A stretch of 51,197 nucleotides of DNA, from the NCBI GenBank assembly GCA_020047725.1, contig JAIFNM010000047.1, positions 1 to 51,197 on the forward strand, given 5' to 3'. The notes below the pieces were generated by a model. The model made no database searches, was not told the DNA's origin, and saw only the letters and a program-made list of their open reading frames with translations. Of this stretch, positions 34,325-43,887 are shown one piece after another. The number at the start of each line of letters is the position of its first letter. Position 1 is the stretch's first letter. The translations under genes were made by a program, and so were the position numbers. This DNA comes from Betaproteobacteria bacterium (lineage in GTDB: Bacteria; Pseudomonadota; Gammaproteobacteria; Burkholderiales; Rhodocyclaceae).

Positions 34325-35176
34325 TCACGTTCCATCGTCTGCATCAAAGGGAAATTTGAGTAAAGCATATCTTGCGATTTCAAGTGAGGTCTTCATTTGA
34401 AGTTTCTTCTTTATGTTTCTTCGATGCGCAGAAACGGTTGTGACGGACAAGCCGAGTTCTAAGGCAATCTGTTTCGATGTTAGTCCGCGACTAATCAGGC
34501 GCAAGACGTGATCTTCTCTTCCCGAGAGTTTTTCCATGGTGATTGAACGTATTTTTCCGTCTGGAATGCTTGTTTCCGCAGAATAGTCTTTTGCCGATGG
34601 TCCACGCTTTACTATATTCTTGTTCAGGTTGCTTTGTTGGGCAGAATGTGACGAGGCATATCTGGATTTGAGTGTAAGCGTTTCTCTGCGAAACTCTTCA
34701 AGCCAGTTGGTATCGCTTAACAGAACTTGCATTCGCTTCGATAAGGATAATTCAAAGCGCTGCATCAGGCCGAATAACTCGGCTTCCTTATGCATGTACC
34801 AAGTTACGTCCGTAAGAATTCCATGCCAGAGAACAGAGCCATCTGATCGTCGCTCTGGGGATGCCTGAGCATGGATCCACTTCAGATTTCCGTTGGGCGT
34901 ACGAATACGATGCAAGTGAGCCCACTCGGCGCAATGCGTTACGGCTTGTTCAACCGAATGGAGATGCGATGGCCGATCTTCGGGAATAATGCACGAAGTC
35001 ATGACCTCGTGATCGCGAAGTACATCCTCTGCCGTAACTTCATAAAGCACCTCAATTCGCGGGCTAATATATGTAAACTGCCAGCATCCCGCAGATGTAA
35101 CAAGAAATTGATAGACAACACCAGGGATTCTGTCGGACAGTTCGGAAAAGATACCTGATTGATCATGTTGTGCCAT
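34325..35176 (-). CDS. PAS-domain LuxR-type transcriptional regulator
   Basis: 283 residues. The N-terminal part (about 12-130) is a PAS fold of the PAS_3 type (PGVVYQFLVTSAGCWQFTYI and RIRTPNGNLKWIHAQASPER, WHGILTDVTW). The C terminus (about 210-275) is a LuxR helix-turn-helix (LSGREDHVLRLISRGLTSKQ then IALELGLSVTTVSAHRRNIK). There is no receiver domain, so it probably senses a ligand directly through PAS. It lies 88 bases downstream of the HD-GYP gene in the same direction and may be the last gene of the signalling block or a separate unit. Confidence 0.85.
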   Translation of the reverse strand: MAQHDQSGIFSELSDRIPGVVYQFLVTSAGCWQFTYISPRIEVLYEVTAEDVLRDHEVMTSCIIPEDRPSHLHSVEQAVTHCAEWAHLHRIRTPNGNLKWIHAQASPERRSDGSVLWHGILTDVTWYMHKEAELFGLMQRFELSLSKRMQVLLSDTNWLEEFRRETLTLKSRYASSHSAQQSNLNKNIVKRGPSAKDYSAETSIPDGKIRSITMEKLSGREDHVLRLISRGLTSKQIALELGLSVTTVSAHRRNIKKKLQMKTSLEIARYALLKFPFDADDGT

Positions 35177-35264
35177 TTCTTGTAACTCCTTGAGACCTGA
35201 ATTCCGATTCAGGGTAAAGCTGCCAAATGCCTAGTCAATGGCGTACTCCAAGCCAATGCTGCGG

Positions 35265-36401
35265 TCACCGACGCCTATGTCTGCAATGTCCTTGAAACTG
35301 TAGGGAAACTTCGGCAAAACGTGAATGACTGTGTAGAAACACTTCGGTAAGTACGGGGTCGAAATGCTTTCCACATTCGGCACGGATGATGTCAACCGCC
35401 TGGGAATGGGTTACAGCCTGCTTGTAAATGCGTGGCGTAACCAGAGCGTCGTAAACGTCGGCCAGCGCCATCATGCGCGCTGGCAATGGGATTGCCTCGC
35501 CCGCTAGTCGATCAGGATATCCCGTACCATCCCAGCGCTCATGGTGCGAGCGGGCGATCTGCCCAGCAACGACAAGAAAAGCGAGTCCGGCGCTGTTGTC
35601 AGTCCGCGAGGAAGGGTCGATTTCCTGAACACGCTGTAACGCCATAGCAATGGCATCTCCACCGATGCGGCTGTGTGTCTGGATGATGGCGTATTCCTCG
35701 GCCGTCAATCTGTCTGGTTTCTGCAGTATGCGATCAGGGATTCCCACCTTGCCAATGTCGTGCAATGGTGCGGCCCGAACGATATTTCGAGCCAGATCGT
35801 CATCAATCAGCCCGGCATGATTTGGAATCCGGCGGAATTCCTTGGCGAGTTCGCTAATATAAGTCTGTGTGCGGTAGAGGTGGGCTCCCGTGTCGGTGTC
35901 CCGAAGTTCGGCGAGGCCGGCCAGAATGTGCAGGCTGACGTCCTGAATTACCTCGTTGTCGTGCATGCGCTGACTGATTTCAGTACTAAGTTGGGCGTTG
36001 TGATCCTGGAGCAGATCGCGCGCCCGGCGGTTTTCCAACTGGATCTGCACGCGGGCCTGAAGGATAGCTGGCCGAACCGGCTTGGTTATGTAATCGGCGG
36101 CGCCGATTTTCAGGCCGTGCTCCTGATCGATATCGGCATCATTTCCAGTAACAAAGATTACCGGAATGTCACGCGTTGCAGCGTCTTGGTGTAGGTGACC
36201 CAGTACTTCGTATCCATCCATTCCTGGCATGGTCACGTCAAGCAAGATCAGATCTGGTTGGGGGGCACAAACCGCGAGTTGCAGCGCTCGCTCGCCGGTT
36301 GTTGCGACCAACACCCGGTAGCGTGATTCGAGTGAATCGCTCAACACGGCGAGGTTTTCTGGTTGATCGTCGACGATCAATAACGTGATGATTGACTTCA
36401 A
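35265..36401 (-). CDS. Response regulator with HD-GYP domain (c-di-GMP phosphodiesterase)
   Basis: 378 residues. The N-terminal receiver holds the acidic pocket (IVDDQPEN), the phosphoacceptor in LILLDVTMPGMDGYE at about D55, and KPVRP with the conserved lysine. The C-terminal HD-GYP domain has APLHDIGKVGIPDRIL and SHHERWDGTGYPDRLAGE, so all signature residues for c-di-GMP hydrolysis are present. The arrangement is that of RpfG. The start overlaps the stop of the large histidine kinase as ATGA, so that kinase is the likely partner. It could counter the diguanylate cyclase encoded upstream. Confidence 0.92.
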   Translation of the reverse strand: MKSIITLLIVDDQPENLAVLSDSLESRYRVLVATTGERALQLAVCAPQPDLILLDVTMPGMDGYEVLGHLHQDAATRDIPVIFVTGNDADIDQEHGLKIGAADYITKPVRPAILQARVQIQLENRRARDLLQDHNAQLSTEISQRMHDNEVIQDVSLHILAGLAELRDTDTGAHLYRTQTYISELAKEFRRIPNHAGLIDDDLARNIVRAAPLHDIGKVGIPDRILQKPDRLTAEEYAIIQTHSRIGGDAIAMALQRVQEIDPSSRTDNSAGLAFLVVAGQIARSHHERWDGTGYPDRLAGEAIPLPARMMALADVYDALVTPRIYKQAVTHSQAVDIIRAECGKHFDPVLTEVFLHSHSRFAEVSLQFQGHCRHRRR

Positions 36402-39400
36402 TTGGACGGTTCCAGTAAATGTAGCGCTTCACTAAAGTCAAACCGTAGCGTGGCATGTTCCAGCGCCGCATAGTGCTCGCTGCCCAACGCTGTCTCCAAC
36501 TTCAACCTCTGATTCCCCAGGTGCTGGCGGGCACGGCTGTCGCCAGCAGCCAGCAGAGTTCTGAGCTGATCGATCGCCTCACGCTGCTCTACAGTCAACA
36601 CGACTGCTGCCGCTATGTCAGGACGCGGAGGTTCAACGAGCACGGCCTTCAGCGCATTTATCAGTGGGGCCAATCGTTCCCCAAGCAATACCAGGGTGGA
36701 TTCGACGGCTGGCTGGTCACTCTGCCGGAGAGCGGTTTCAAGCTCACTTGCCAGTGCATAGATTGATCTGGCTCCGATCGTACCAGCCACCCCTTTGAGC
36801 GTGTGCACAGACCGCTCCGCCGTTTTCCGGTCCCCTTGCCCGATCAACTCCGATAGGCGCACGATGTCTTCGCCATGTCCATCCGCGAAAATTTCCAGAA
36901 TGCGTCGGTAACGGGTCATGTCGCCGCGCGTCACCCTCAAACCGGCATCGAGGTCAAGATCGGCGATGGCAGTCAGCTGTGCGCAAAGATCGTCATCTTC
37001 TGCGGCCCAGTTGCCCTGCCTGGGCGTCAGTGCGATCAGGCGCAGAGGATGCTCGCTGCCTGCATCTTCTGTTTTATGCGGCAGCGACGGATCGCCCTGT
37101 GGTAACCATTTGACTAGGGTCGCGTAGAGCTGCGCCGGTTCGACCGGTTTGCCGATGTGGTCATTCATGCCAGCCAACTCGGAGGCTTGCCGATCCTCGT
37201 CGAAGGCGTTGGCTGTCATCGCCAGAATGGGGATATCCTGCCATCCCGGCAAGTTGCGAATCGCCCGCGTCGCGGCCAGTCCGTCGAGGCGAGGCATCTG
37301 GATGTCCATTAGCACCAAATCGTAGTGTCGCAGGCGAGCGTGTTCAATCGCCTCAAGACCATCTTCAGCCACATCAACCGTCAAACCTACGCTCTGCAAC
37401 AGATCACACGCCACTTCACGGTTGACCGGATGGTCTTCGACAAGCAGCACACGCCAGTTAGAACCACCGAGCATCAGTCGTGATCTTTCGGCCTCAAGTG
37501 GTACTTTGTCAGACGGCAGAGCATCGTGCGCATGCTGCAGGCGTGCGGTGAACCAGAAGGTACTGCCTTGTCCCAGCGTGCTTTCGGCCCCGGCCGTGCC
37601 GCCCATGAGTTCGGCCAGGCGGCGCGAGATGACCAGGCCCAACCCGGTGCCGCCATGCGTGCGCGTGACCGACGCATCGGCTTGGGCAAAGGGCTGGAAC
37701 AGTTGCACCAGAACGTCCGGCGCGATGCCAGGACCGCTATCCCGCGCGGAAAACCGGATCAACAAATCATCGTTGCCCTCTTCGAGCAATTCTGCCGCCA
37801 GCGTTACATAGCCGCTGGCAGTAAATTTGACGGCATTGCCCGCAAAATTCAGCAGAGCCTGGCGCAATCGCGTGACATCGCCATGCAAGTAAGCCGGGGC
37901 ATTGCCGGTATCGATAAAGACATCCAGCCCTTTGTTGCGCGCCCCTTCGCCGATCAGGCTGCGGACATGGTCAAAAAGTACGGAGAGGTCAAAATCACCG
38001 GGGTTCAGCTGCAATTTTCCGGCATCGATCTTGGACAGATCGAGGATGTCATTGATCACGTCAAGGAGGTGTCGACCAGCCGCTTCGATCTTGGCAAGCC
38101 GCTCCGCCTGCGTCGCCGTGGCTTCTCCCCGCAATAAGTGAGTGAGGCCAAGGATTGCGTTCAGCGGCGTGCGAATCTCGTGCGACATGTTGGCCAGGAA
38201 GATGCTCTTGGCGCGGTTGGCGACTTCCGCTGCGTCCTTGGCCTGTGCGAGGCGGGTGACATCATAATGACTGATGACGACCCCGTACGGGTCGTGCAAA
38301 ATCGGCGCTGCAATCATTACGAACCAGCGCTTCTCGGTTGGAGAATCGCAAGGATACTCGATCTGGAAGCGGGTGATGTGGCCAGCCAGGACATCCCGCA
38401 GTCCTCGCAACGCCTCCGAGGCAATGCTACCGTCCGGTGAGTCGTCAACGCCGCACACCTCGAAATAATTCACGCCGGGGCCGGAATGGGTGAGACCGGG
38501 GTCGCCGTTAGCCTCGGCAAAGCGCTGCCAGGCATCGTTGACCAGCATGATCTGCCCAGTTGTATCAATGACCGCTATGTGTTCCGGCAAGGCGTTAAGT
38601 ACTGCCTGAAATGCCGCGCGGGCTGCCTCGGCGACATCCCTGGCCGCTTCAACTTCGACGGTGCGCAGGGCAACCAGTTCTTCCAGGTGATGGCGGTGCG
38701 CATCGAGTTCTCGCCCTAGGCGCTTTTTCTCGGAGATGTTTTCTTTGACAGCGACATAATGTGTGACGGCACCATCTGCGTCGCGTAGTGGCGTGATGGT
38801 TGCAAATTCGATGTATTCCTCGCCGTCCTTGCGCCGATTGATGAACTCCCCCTTCCAGGGCTGACCCGCACTCAATTGCGCCCAGAGAGAGTCAATGCTC
38901 TCGCGCGGCGTCTTGCCGGAATGGAGGACGCGCGGATTCTGGCCCAGTACTTCGTCACGCGCATAGCCGGTTTCGCGAAGGAAAGCGTCATTGACGTACT
39001 CGATCTGGGCAGCAAGATTGGTGATGACGATGCTTTCCGGACTTTGTTCGACCGCCAGCGACAGTTTGAGCAATTGAGCCTTGCGGGCGATTTCTTCGGT
39101 AATGTCGCGGGCAAAACCGCCTGTTCCGATGATCTGATCCCCATCGATGACTGGAAACTTGAGCGTTTCAAACCAGACTTGCTGGCCGCCGACTTCGATG
39201 ATTTCCTCGATAGAGAGTGTGTTTCGTGTCGCCATGACCTTCAGATCGTCGGCACGATAGGCGTCCGCCTGCCGGGAAAAGAAGTCGTTATCCGTCTTGC
39301 CGACCAGATAATCTGGTGATGGTTGGCTGGCGGCCTTTGCAAAAGCCTTGTTGGCGGCAAGGTAGCGTCCCTCCCTGTCCTTATGCCAGAGGAGGAAAGG

Positions 39401-40954
39401 GAAATTGTCGAGCATGGCTCGCTGGTAGCTCTCGCGTAGCGCTAACGCTTGCTCAAGCGCCTTGCGTTCGGTGAGATCGATGTCGATGCAATAAATCACC
39501 GGCCCTGCGCTGACTCGTTGCATGATGTGGTTCGAAAATACCGTCACGGGGCTGCCGTCCTTGCGCATCAGAGCCAACTCGCCTGCGGGAATGGCGGGAC
39601 CGCCGGCGAGCCAGGAATCGACAGCTTCGATGACACCTTGGCGCATGGGATCAGGAATGATCAGATCCTCCAGCAGACGTCCAAGCGCCTCCTCGGGAGT
39701 GTAGCCATACAAGGTAGTACTGGCCTCATTCCAGAAAATAACGCGCCGAGAGGCGTCGTAACCTTGAACCGCGATCGATGGCGTCTGTTCGAAGAGTATT
39801 TGCAGTCGCTCTTCGGCAGCCTTGAGCAGGGCGTTACTTTGCCGCCGCCGGCGGTTCTCCCGGATCAGGAAGCCAATAATCAGCAACAGCACGGCAAAAG
39901 TTGCTAGAGAAGCATTCACTTTCGTACGATTAGTTTCATAGAAACCCGGCGTGCGGCCGATGATGCGCGATTCGCCCGGAAGTTGCTTCGCGGAAATGCC
40001 GAAGCGATCAAGTTCCCTCTGGTCGAAGGCATAGCGGTTCGGGCTGTCCCAGACGATCGGAATGGAGGCGACCGGTGTACCAAGCAACAGGTTAAGCAAT
40101 TGCTTGCCGACTACTTCGCCCTGCGCTTCTCCCGAAACTAGCTTGCCGCCGAAGATGCCATCACCCTGCATAAAGTCCCAACCGGTAAAGACGGGTTGCG
40201 AACTCGCCTGCGACACCGTCCTTACCGCGCGAGGCATCGGAATCGCTTTTCCCGTATCGTCAACCGGATAAGCCATAAAGAAGATCAGCGCGTCCTTTTC
40301 CAAGGTTGCCACACGCTGTTGAATGTGCGACAAGACCGGATCATCGAAGACTTCTAACACCGCCGGTTGTGGACGCGAGGCATTCGCTTCACGAAGCGTT
40401 TTCAGGTTGACCCGAAATGTTGGGGTTTGATCTCCCAGAACAAGAATTCGCCGACCCGGAAATAATTCTGCCATCAGATCGAGCGTCTCGCGAAAGGAAG
40501 GCTCTTCGGCGACACCAGTCATTCCGTCGAGGGAGGGGGGGGGATAATCCTTGAGCCCATTGATGCCGCAAAAAAGAATGGGTACGCCAGGGGCAAAGGC
40601 GTCGCGCTCCGCAAGCAGAAACTCTAATGCCGTGTTGTCCGAAACGACAATGGCCTGCGGCAATCGGCCCTGGAGTTTGGTTTGCAGCATGTGCTTGAAC
40701 TCGGTCTTAATCTCCACTAGTTTGTTTGAAAACCGAAGCGCGTCCAGATGCTCAACCTGTAGCGTGACATCAAGCACGCTGTTACGAAGGACTTGCTCGA
40801 TCCCCTTCTGAACCGAATCCGTCCAGGCAAGCCCGGCGTGGTAGGAGTGCAGGACGAGAACATTTGGGATCTCATTCGCCGCGGCGTGTGATGGCCTGGG
40901 CACGAGTACGCACAAGAACAGGAAGATGAATACCTTACCGGCAATACGACTCAT
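36398..40954 (-). CDS. Hybrid histidine kinase with ABC-substrate-binding sensor, four PAS, REC and HPt
   Basis: About 1518 residues from the ATG at 40954, preferred because AGAGGGA precedes it and it begins with a signal peptide (MSRIAGKVFIFLFLCVLVPR). An earlier ATG at 41053 would add 33 odd residues. Order: periplasmic ABC-substrate-binding-type sensor (to about 340), transmembrane helix (FAVLLLIIGFLI), PAS 1-4, HisKA with NMSHEIRTPLNAIL, HATPase with GNAVKFT and GTGLGLVISRRL, REC with LVLMDIQMPRLDG, HPt with SVHTLKGVAGTIG. It can run a full phosphorelay and probably delivers phosphate to the coupled HD-GYP regulator. A C9 tract lies in the sensor part (40535-40543). Confidence 0.9.
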   Translation of the reverse strand: MSRIAGKVFIFLFLCVLVPRPSHAAANEIPNVLVLHSYHAGLAWTDSVQKGIEQVLRNSVLDVTLQVEHLDALRFSNKLVEIKTEFKHMLQTKLQGRLPQAIVVSDNTALEFLLAERDAFAPGVPILFCGINGLKDYPPPSLDGMTGVAEEPSFRETLDLMAELFPGRRILVLGDQTPTFRVNLKTLREANASRPQPAVLEVFDDPVLSHIQQRVATLEKDALIFFMAYPVDDTGKAIPMPRAVRTVSQASSQPVFTGWDFMQGDGIFGGKLVSGEAQGEVVGKQLLNLLLGTPVASIPIVWDSPNRYAFDQRELDRFGISAKQLPGESRIIGRTPGFYETNRTKVNASLATFAVLLLIIGFLIRENRRRRQSNALLKAAEERLQILFEQTPSIAVQGYDASRRVIFWNEASTTLYGYTPEEALGRLLEDLIIPDPMRQGVIEAVDSWLAGGPAIPAGELALMRKDGSPVTVFSNHIMQRVSAGPVIYCIDIDLTERKALEQALALRESYQRAMLDNFPFLLWHKDREGRYLAANKAFAKAASQPSPDYLVGKTDNDFFSRQADAYRADDLKVMATRNTLSIEEIIEVGGQQVWFETLKFPVIDGDQIIGTGGFARDITEEIARKAQLLKLSLAVEQSPESIVITNLAAQIEYVNDAFLRETGYARDEVLGQNPRVLHSGKTPRESIDSLWAQLSAGQPWKGEFINRRKDGEEYIEFATITPLRDADGAVTHYVAVKENISEKKRLGRELDAHRHHLEELVALRTVEVEAARDVAEAARAAFQAVLNALPEHIAVIDTTGQIMLVNDAWQRFAEANGDPGLTHSGPGVNYFEVCGVDDSPDGSIASEALRGLRDVLAGHITRFQIEYPCDSPTEKRWFVMIAAPILHDPYGVVISHYDVTRLAQAKDAAEVANRAKSIFLANMSHEIRTPLNAILGLTHLLRGEATATQAERLAKIEAAGRHLLDVINDILDLSKIDAGKLQLNPGDFDLSVLFDHVRSLIGEGARNKGLDVFIDTGNAPAYLHGDVTRLRQALLNFAGNAVKFTASGYVTLAAELLEEGNDDLLIRFSARDSGPGIAPDVLVQLFQPFAQADASVTRTHGGTGLGLVISRRLAELMGGTAGAESTLGQGSTFWFTARLQHAHDALPSDKVPLEAERSRLMLGGSNWRVLLVEDHPVNREVACDLLQSVGLTVDVAEDGLEAIEHARLRHYDLVLMDIQMPRLDGLAATRAIRNLPGWQDIPILAMTANAFDEDRQASELAGMNDHIGKPVEPAQLYATLVKWLPQGDPSLPHKTEDAGSEHPLRLIALTPRQGNWAAEDDDLCAQLTAIADLDLDAGLRVTRGDMTRYRRILEIFADGHGEDIVRLSELIGQGDRKTAERSVHTLKGVAGTIGARSIYALASELETALRQSDQPAVESTLVLLGERLAPLINALKAVLVEPPRPDIAAAVVLTVEQREAIDQLRTLLAAGDSRARQHLGNQRLKLETALGSEHYAALEHATLRFDFSEALHLLEPSN

Positions 40955-41053
40955 GCGGTAGCGTTTCCCTCTGATTTGCCAAACCTTGTCGCCCTGAGGA
41001 TCGGAGAAATCAGGCCGAATGGGTTGCATGTGGCACATAGATCGAGCCATCAT

Positions 41054-42196
41054 TCAGTCCTGCGGCACAAGCATCGCGCAGAGATGCTGATGAATATGGT
41101 GCAAGCCGCTCTGCAGTTCATCGCCAAAGTCGTAGAGTTCGATCAGTCCGTCGGTGCGGCCCTGAACGATCGCCTGAATACGTTCTTCCTGCTCGGCACT
41201 CATTCCCAGATAAGCGAAGGCGGCGGTCAGCTCGTCCGCCAGCGCCTGTGTCAGTGTGCTGCCCCGATATCGGGCGCTATCGTAGCGCCGGCTGAAATCG
41301 GCGACAGTCGCCTGCAGCGTTTGCAGCAGAAGAAGAATGCCGTCGGCAGTGCTGGCTTTGTCAACTCTTGCCTGCAGTGCTTCGAGCCGACTGTTGGCAC
41401 TTTCCACAGCAACGGCAAGGTGATCGCGCAGGCGCCCGCACAGTTCGCCGTCACTCTCCGGCATGTTGTTGATCAACAGTGTGATATGCGTGTCGTTGTA
41501 GGCTAGACGGTTCCTGTATTCGACAATTCGTCCCATCACGCGGATATGACGAATTACCGACACTTCCAAGGGGGGGGCCTCGCCTAGAGGCGAGTGAGTT
41601 TCCTCACTACGCCCAACGCGCAACTGGATCGCCGCGTCAAGCCTAAATTTGGCGACCAGGGCGAACAGTGTTTCGGTTACCTGGAGGGGACTTTCACTGG
41701 CGTTGAGCTCGCGCAGAAAACCGATCAACAGCGAAAATTCGTCGAGGTTCGCCATCAGCAGCGCGGAGAGGGTCGCGCTGTCGGCGACTTGCTGATGCAG
41801 TGCGGCGTGATGCGCCGCGTTATGAAGGGTGACTCGAACCTTCTGTCTAAGTTCCTTGATGTTGTAAGGTTTGACGATAAAGTCGATACCGCCGGCGTCG
41901 TACCCAGCGAGGCATGATTCAAGGTCGTCGCGGGCTGAAATGAAGATCACTGGGATGGAGGATAGCTTCACGTTTTGCTTCATCATCCGGCACATCGTGT
42001 AGCCGTCGATGCCTGGCAGGCCGACATCGAGCAGCAAGAGATCGGGCTGGCGCATCTGAAGACATGTCAGGGCCTCCTCGGAAGAGGCGAAGGTATCCAC
42101 AACATAGTCGTCGGCGAAGGCGGCGGCGATAATCCGGCGCGCCGATTCAGTATCATCAACGGCGAAAAGCGTGTAGGCAGGCGGGGTTGTGGACAT
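41054..42196 (-). CDS. Response regulator with unclassified C-terminal domain
   Basis: 380 residues from the ATG at 42196 (MSTTPPAYTLF), preferred over the upstream start at 42253, which would overlap the kinase gene. The receiver has LFAVDDTESAR, LLLLDVGLPGIDGY with the phosphoacceptor, and VKPYNIKEL. The remaining 240 residues are mainly helical (LNASESPLQVTETLFALVAK, LEALQARVDKASTADGILLL) and match no output domain I recognise. It could bind the kinases or receptors in this block. It contains a G8/C8 tract at 41570-41577. It lies 13 bases after the hybrid kinase gene. Confidence 0.8.
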   Translation of the reverse strand: MSTTPPAYTLFAVDDTESARRIIAAAFADDYVVDTFASSEEALTCLQMRQPDLLLLDVGLPGIDGYTMCRMMKQNVKLSSIPVIFISARDDLESCLAGYDAGGIDFIVKPYNIKELRQKVRVTLHNAAHHAALHQQVADSATLSALLMANLDEFSLLIGFLRELNASESPLQVTETLFALVAKFRLDAAIQLRVGRSEETHSPLGEAPPLEVSVIRHIRVMGRIVEYRNRLAYNDTHITLLINNMPESDGELCGRLRDHLAVAVESANSRLEALQARVDKASTADGILLLLQTLQATVADFSRRYDSARYRGSTLTQALADELTAAFAYLGMSAEQEERIQAIVQGRTDGLIELYDFGDELQSGLHHIHQHLCAMLVPQD

Positions 42197-42209
42197 AACA
42201 AATAGACCT

Positions 42210-43841
42210 TCAAGGTACAGTCGGGGCGCCCGCTGAGGCGAGAAAATCGGCAAGCGCCGGGCCCAATGCGTCCAGCGCTATTTCCAGCGCCGAGAGCAGT
42301 GCTAGATAATCGACGAGGCTCCTCGTTGCAGCCATTTCCAGCGCATGGCATGCAGCGGCCGCAGGGCGAGCGCCGACCACGACCAGCGAACCTCTAAGAT
42401 GGTGAGCGCTCTGGCGTACTTCATGGCCGACTCCAGCAGCCGTCGCCACCCGAATGGCAGCCAGATCGCTCGCGATCTGTTCTGGCAGCGCGCTGGCCAC
42501 GATTTGGAGCAAGGCAAGGTCACCATCGAGGTTATTGAGCGCGGCCGGCACATCGAGCACCGTCTCCGCCACGCGACCTGAGCTCGATTCCTTGGCCGGG
42601 ATTGGTACGTCGCCGCTCGTTATGCCTGAACGTTCTGCGGGTTCATCGTCAGCCGGGTCAAAATACGCGGAGAATGTAAAGGTGCTCCCTTTGCCCTTTT
42701 CACTCTGGACAGAGATATCGCCGCCCATCAACCGTATCAGGCTGCGGCATATGGCAAGTCCCAGCCCCGCGCCATTGTGGTGGCGGGTGATTGAGCTGTC
42801 GGCCTGTTCAAAGGCATTGAAGATCCGGCGCTGATCGGCTGGCGCGATACCGATGCCTGTGTCGCTTACAGCAAAACGCAATGCCACTTTTCCGTTATCG
42901 TCATGCAACCGGTTGATATTGACCTCAACCATCCCCGCCGAGGTGAATTTAAGGGCATTACCGATCAGGTTCAGAAGCACTTGCTTCAGGCGAGACGGGT
43001 CGCCTTTCACGCGCAGCGCTGCGACCGCGTTGGGCACGAGAAAAGTGAGGAGCAGGTGTTTTGCTTGGGCCGCCGGCAGGGTCTCGCGTTGCAGGTTTTC
43101 AAGAACCGAACCAACAGGAAATGTCACATGGTCCAGCGATAATTGCTCGGCTTCCAGTTGGGTGATATCAATCACCTCGTTAAGGAACGCGAGCAACTCG
43201 CGCGACGCGGTCTCGACTTTTTGCAATTGATTTCTGAGGGTCGGGTCACGGAGTTTATTCTTGACCAACCCGGTTATGCCCAGAATAGCATTCATCGGCG
43301 TGCGGAACTCATGGCTCATGTTGCCAAGAAATATGCTCTTGGCGCGGCTCGCGACTTCGGCGGCTTCCTTGGCAATGCTGAGTGCCTCGGTTCGGGATTG
43401 AACCATCATTTCAAGATGATCGCGCTGCGTCTCCGCCGCCTTGCGCAGTCGATCGAACTGGATCAGGTTTTTAATGCGCTGGCGGGCAATCGACACATTG
43501 ATCGGCTTGGTCAGGTAATCTAGGGCGCCGAGTCGCAAACCGTTGGTTTGGTGAGTAATGCCATCGAGGATCGTGACGAAAACAACCGGGATGCCTGCGG
43601 TGCTGGGATCGGCCTTGAGCAGGCGGCAGACCTCGTAGCCACTCATATCCGGCATTATGACGTCAAGCAGGATTAGATCTGGATGGATTTCCCGAGCCCG
43701 AACGAGCCCTTCCCGACCACTGACGGCTTGATGGATCACAAAGTCATCGGCAAGCGCTGTGCTCAGTATCAAGAGCATGGCCTGCTCGTCATCAATGGCC
43801 AAGACGCTTGGCTTGGGTCGTGTCATTGCGTTTTCATTCAT
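42210..43841 (-). CDS. REC-HisKA-HATPase-HPt histidine kinase
   Basis: 543 residues from the ATG at 43841, chosen because AGGA lies nine bases upstream; an upstream in-frame start at 43883 is possible. Order: receiver (VLAIDDEQAM, LILLDVIMPDMSGYE, KPINVSIARQRI), a coiled linker, HisKA with NMSHEFRTPMNAILG, HATPase with GNALKFTSAG and GAGLGLAICRSL, then a C-terminal HPt-like segment (SAHHLRGSLVVVGA). It has no membrane helix, so it is a cytosolic relay kinase that receives as well as donates phosphate. It lies between a chemoreceptor gene and the response regulator gene. Confidence 0.9.
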   Translation of the reverse strand: MNENAMTRPKPSVLAIDDEQAMLLILSTALADDFVIHQAVSGREGLVRAREIHPDLILLDVIMPDMSGYEVCRLLKADPSTAGIPVVFVTILDGITHQTNGLRLGALDYLTKPINVSIARQRIKNLIQFDRLRKAAETQRDHLEMMVQSRTEALSIAKEAAEVASRAKSIFLGNMSHEFRTPMNAILGITGLVKNKLRDPTLRNQLQKVETASRELLAFLNEVIDITQLEAEQLSLDHVTFPVGSVLENLQRETLPAAQAKHLLLTFLVPNAVAALRVKGDPSRLKQVLLNLIGNALKFTSAGMVEVNINRLHDDNGKVALRFAVSDTGIGIAPADQRRIFNAFEQADSSITRHHNGAGLGLAICRSLIRLMGGDISVQSEKGKGSTFTFSAYFDPADDEPAERSGITSGDVPIPAKESSSGRVAETVLDVPAALNNLDGDLALLQIVASALPEQIASDLAAIRVATAAGVGHEVRQSAHHLRGSLVVVGARPAAAACHALEMAATRSLVDYLALLSALEIALDALGPALADFLASAGAPTVP

Positions 43842-43887
43842 TCTGGTGTTTCCTGCTATCGAGCGATCCGGGCTTTCAGTCACGCCG

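Noticed and set aside
37526..38137. Plus-strand ORF of 203 codons opposite the large kinase
   Set aside because: Lies wholly within the HisKA/HATPase coding region, whose minus-strand motifs are unambiguous.
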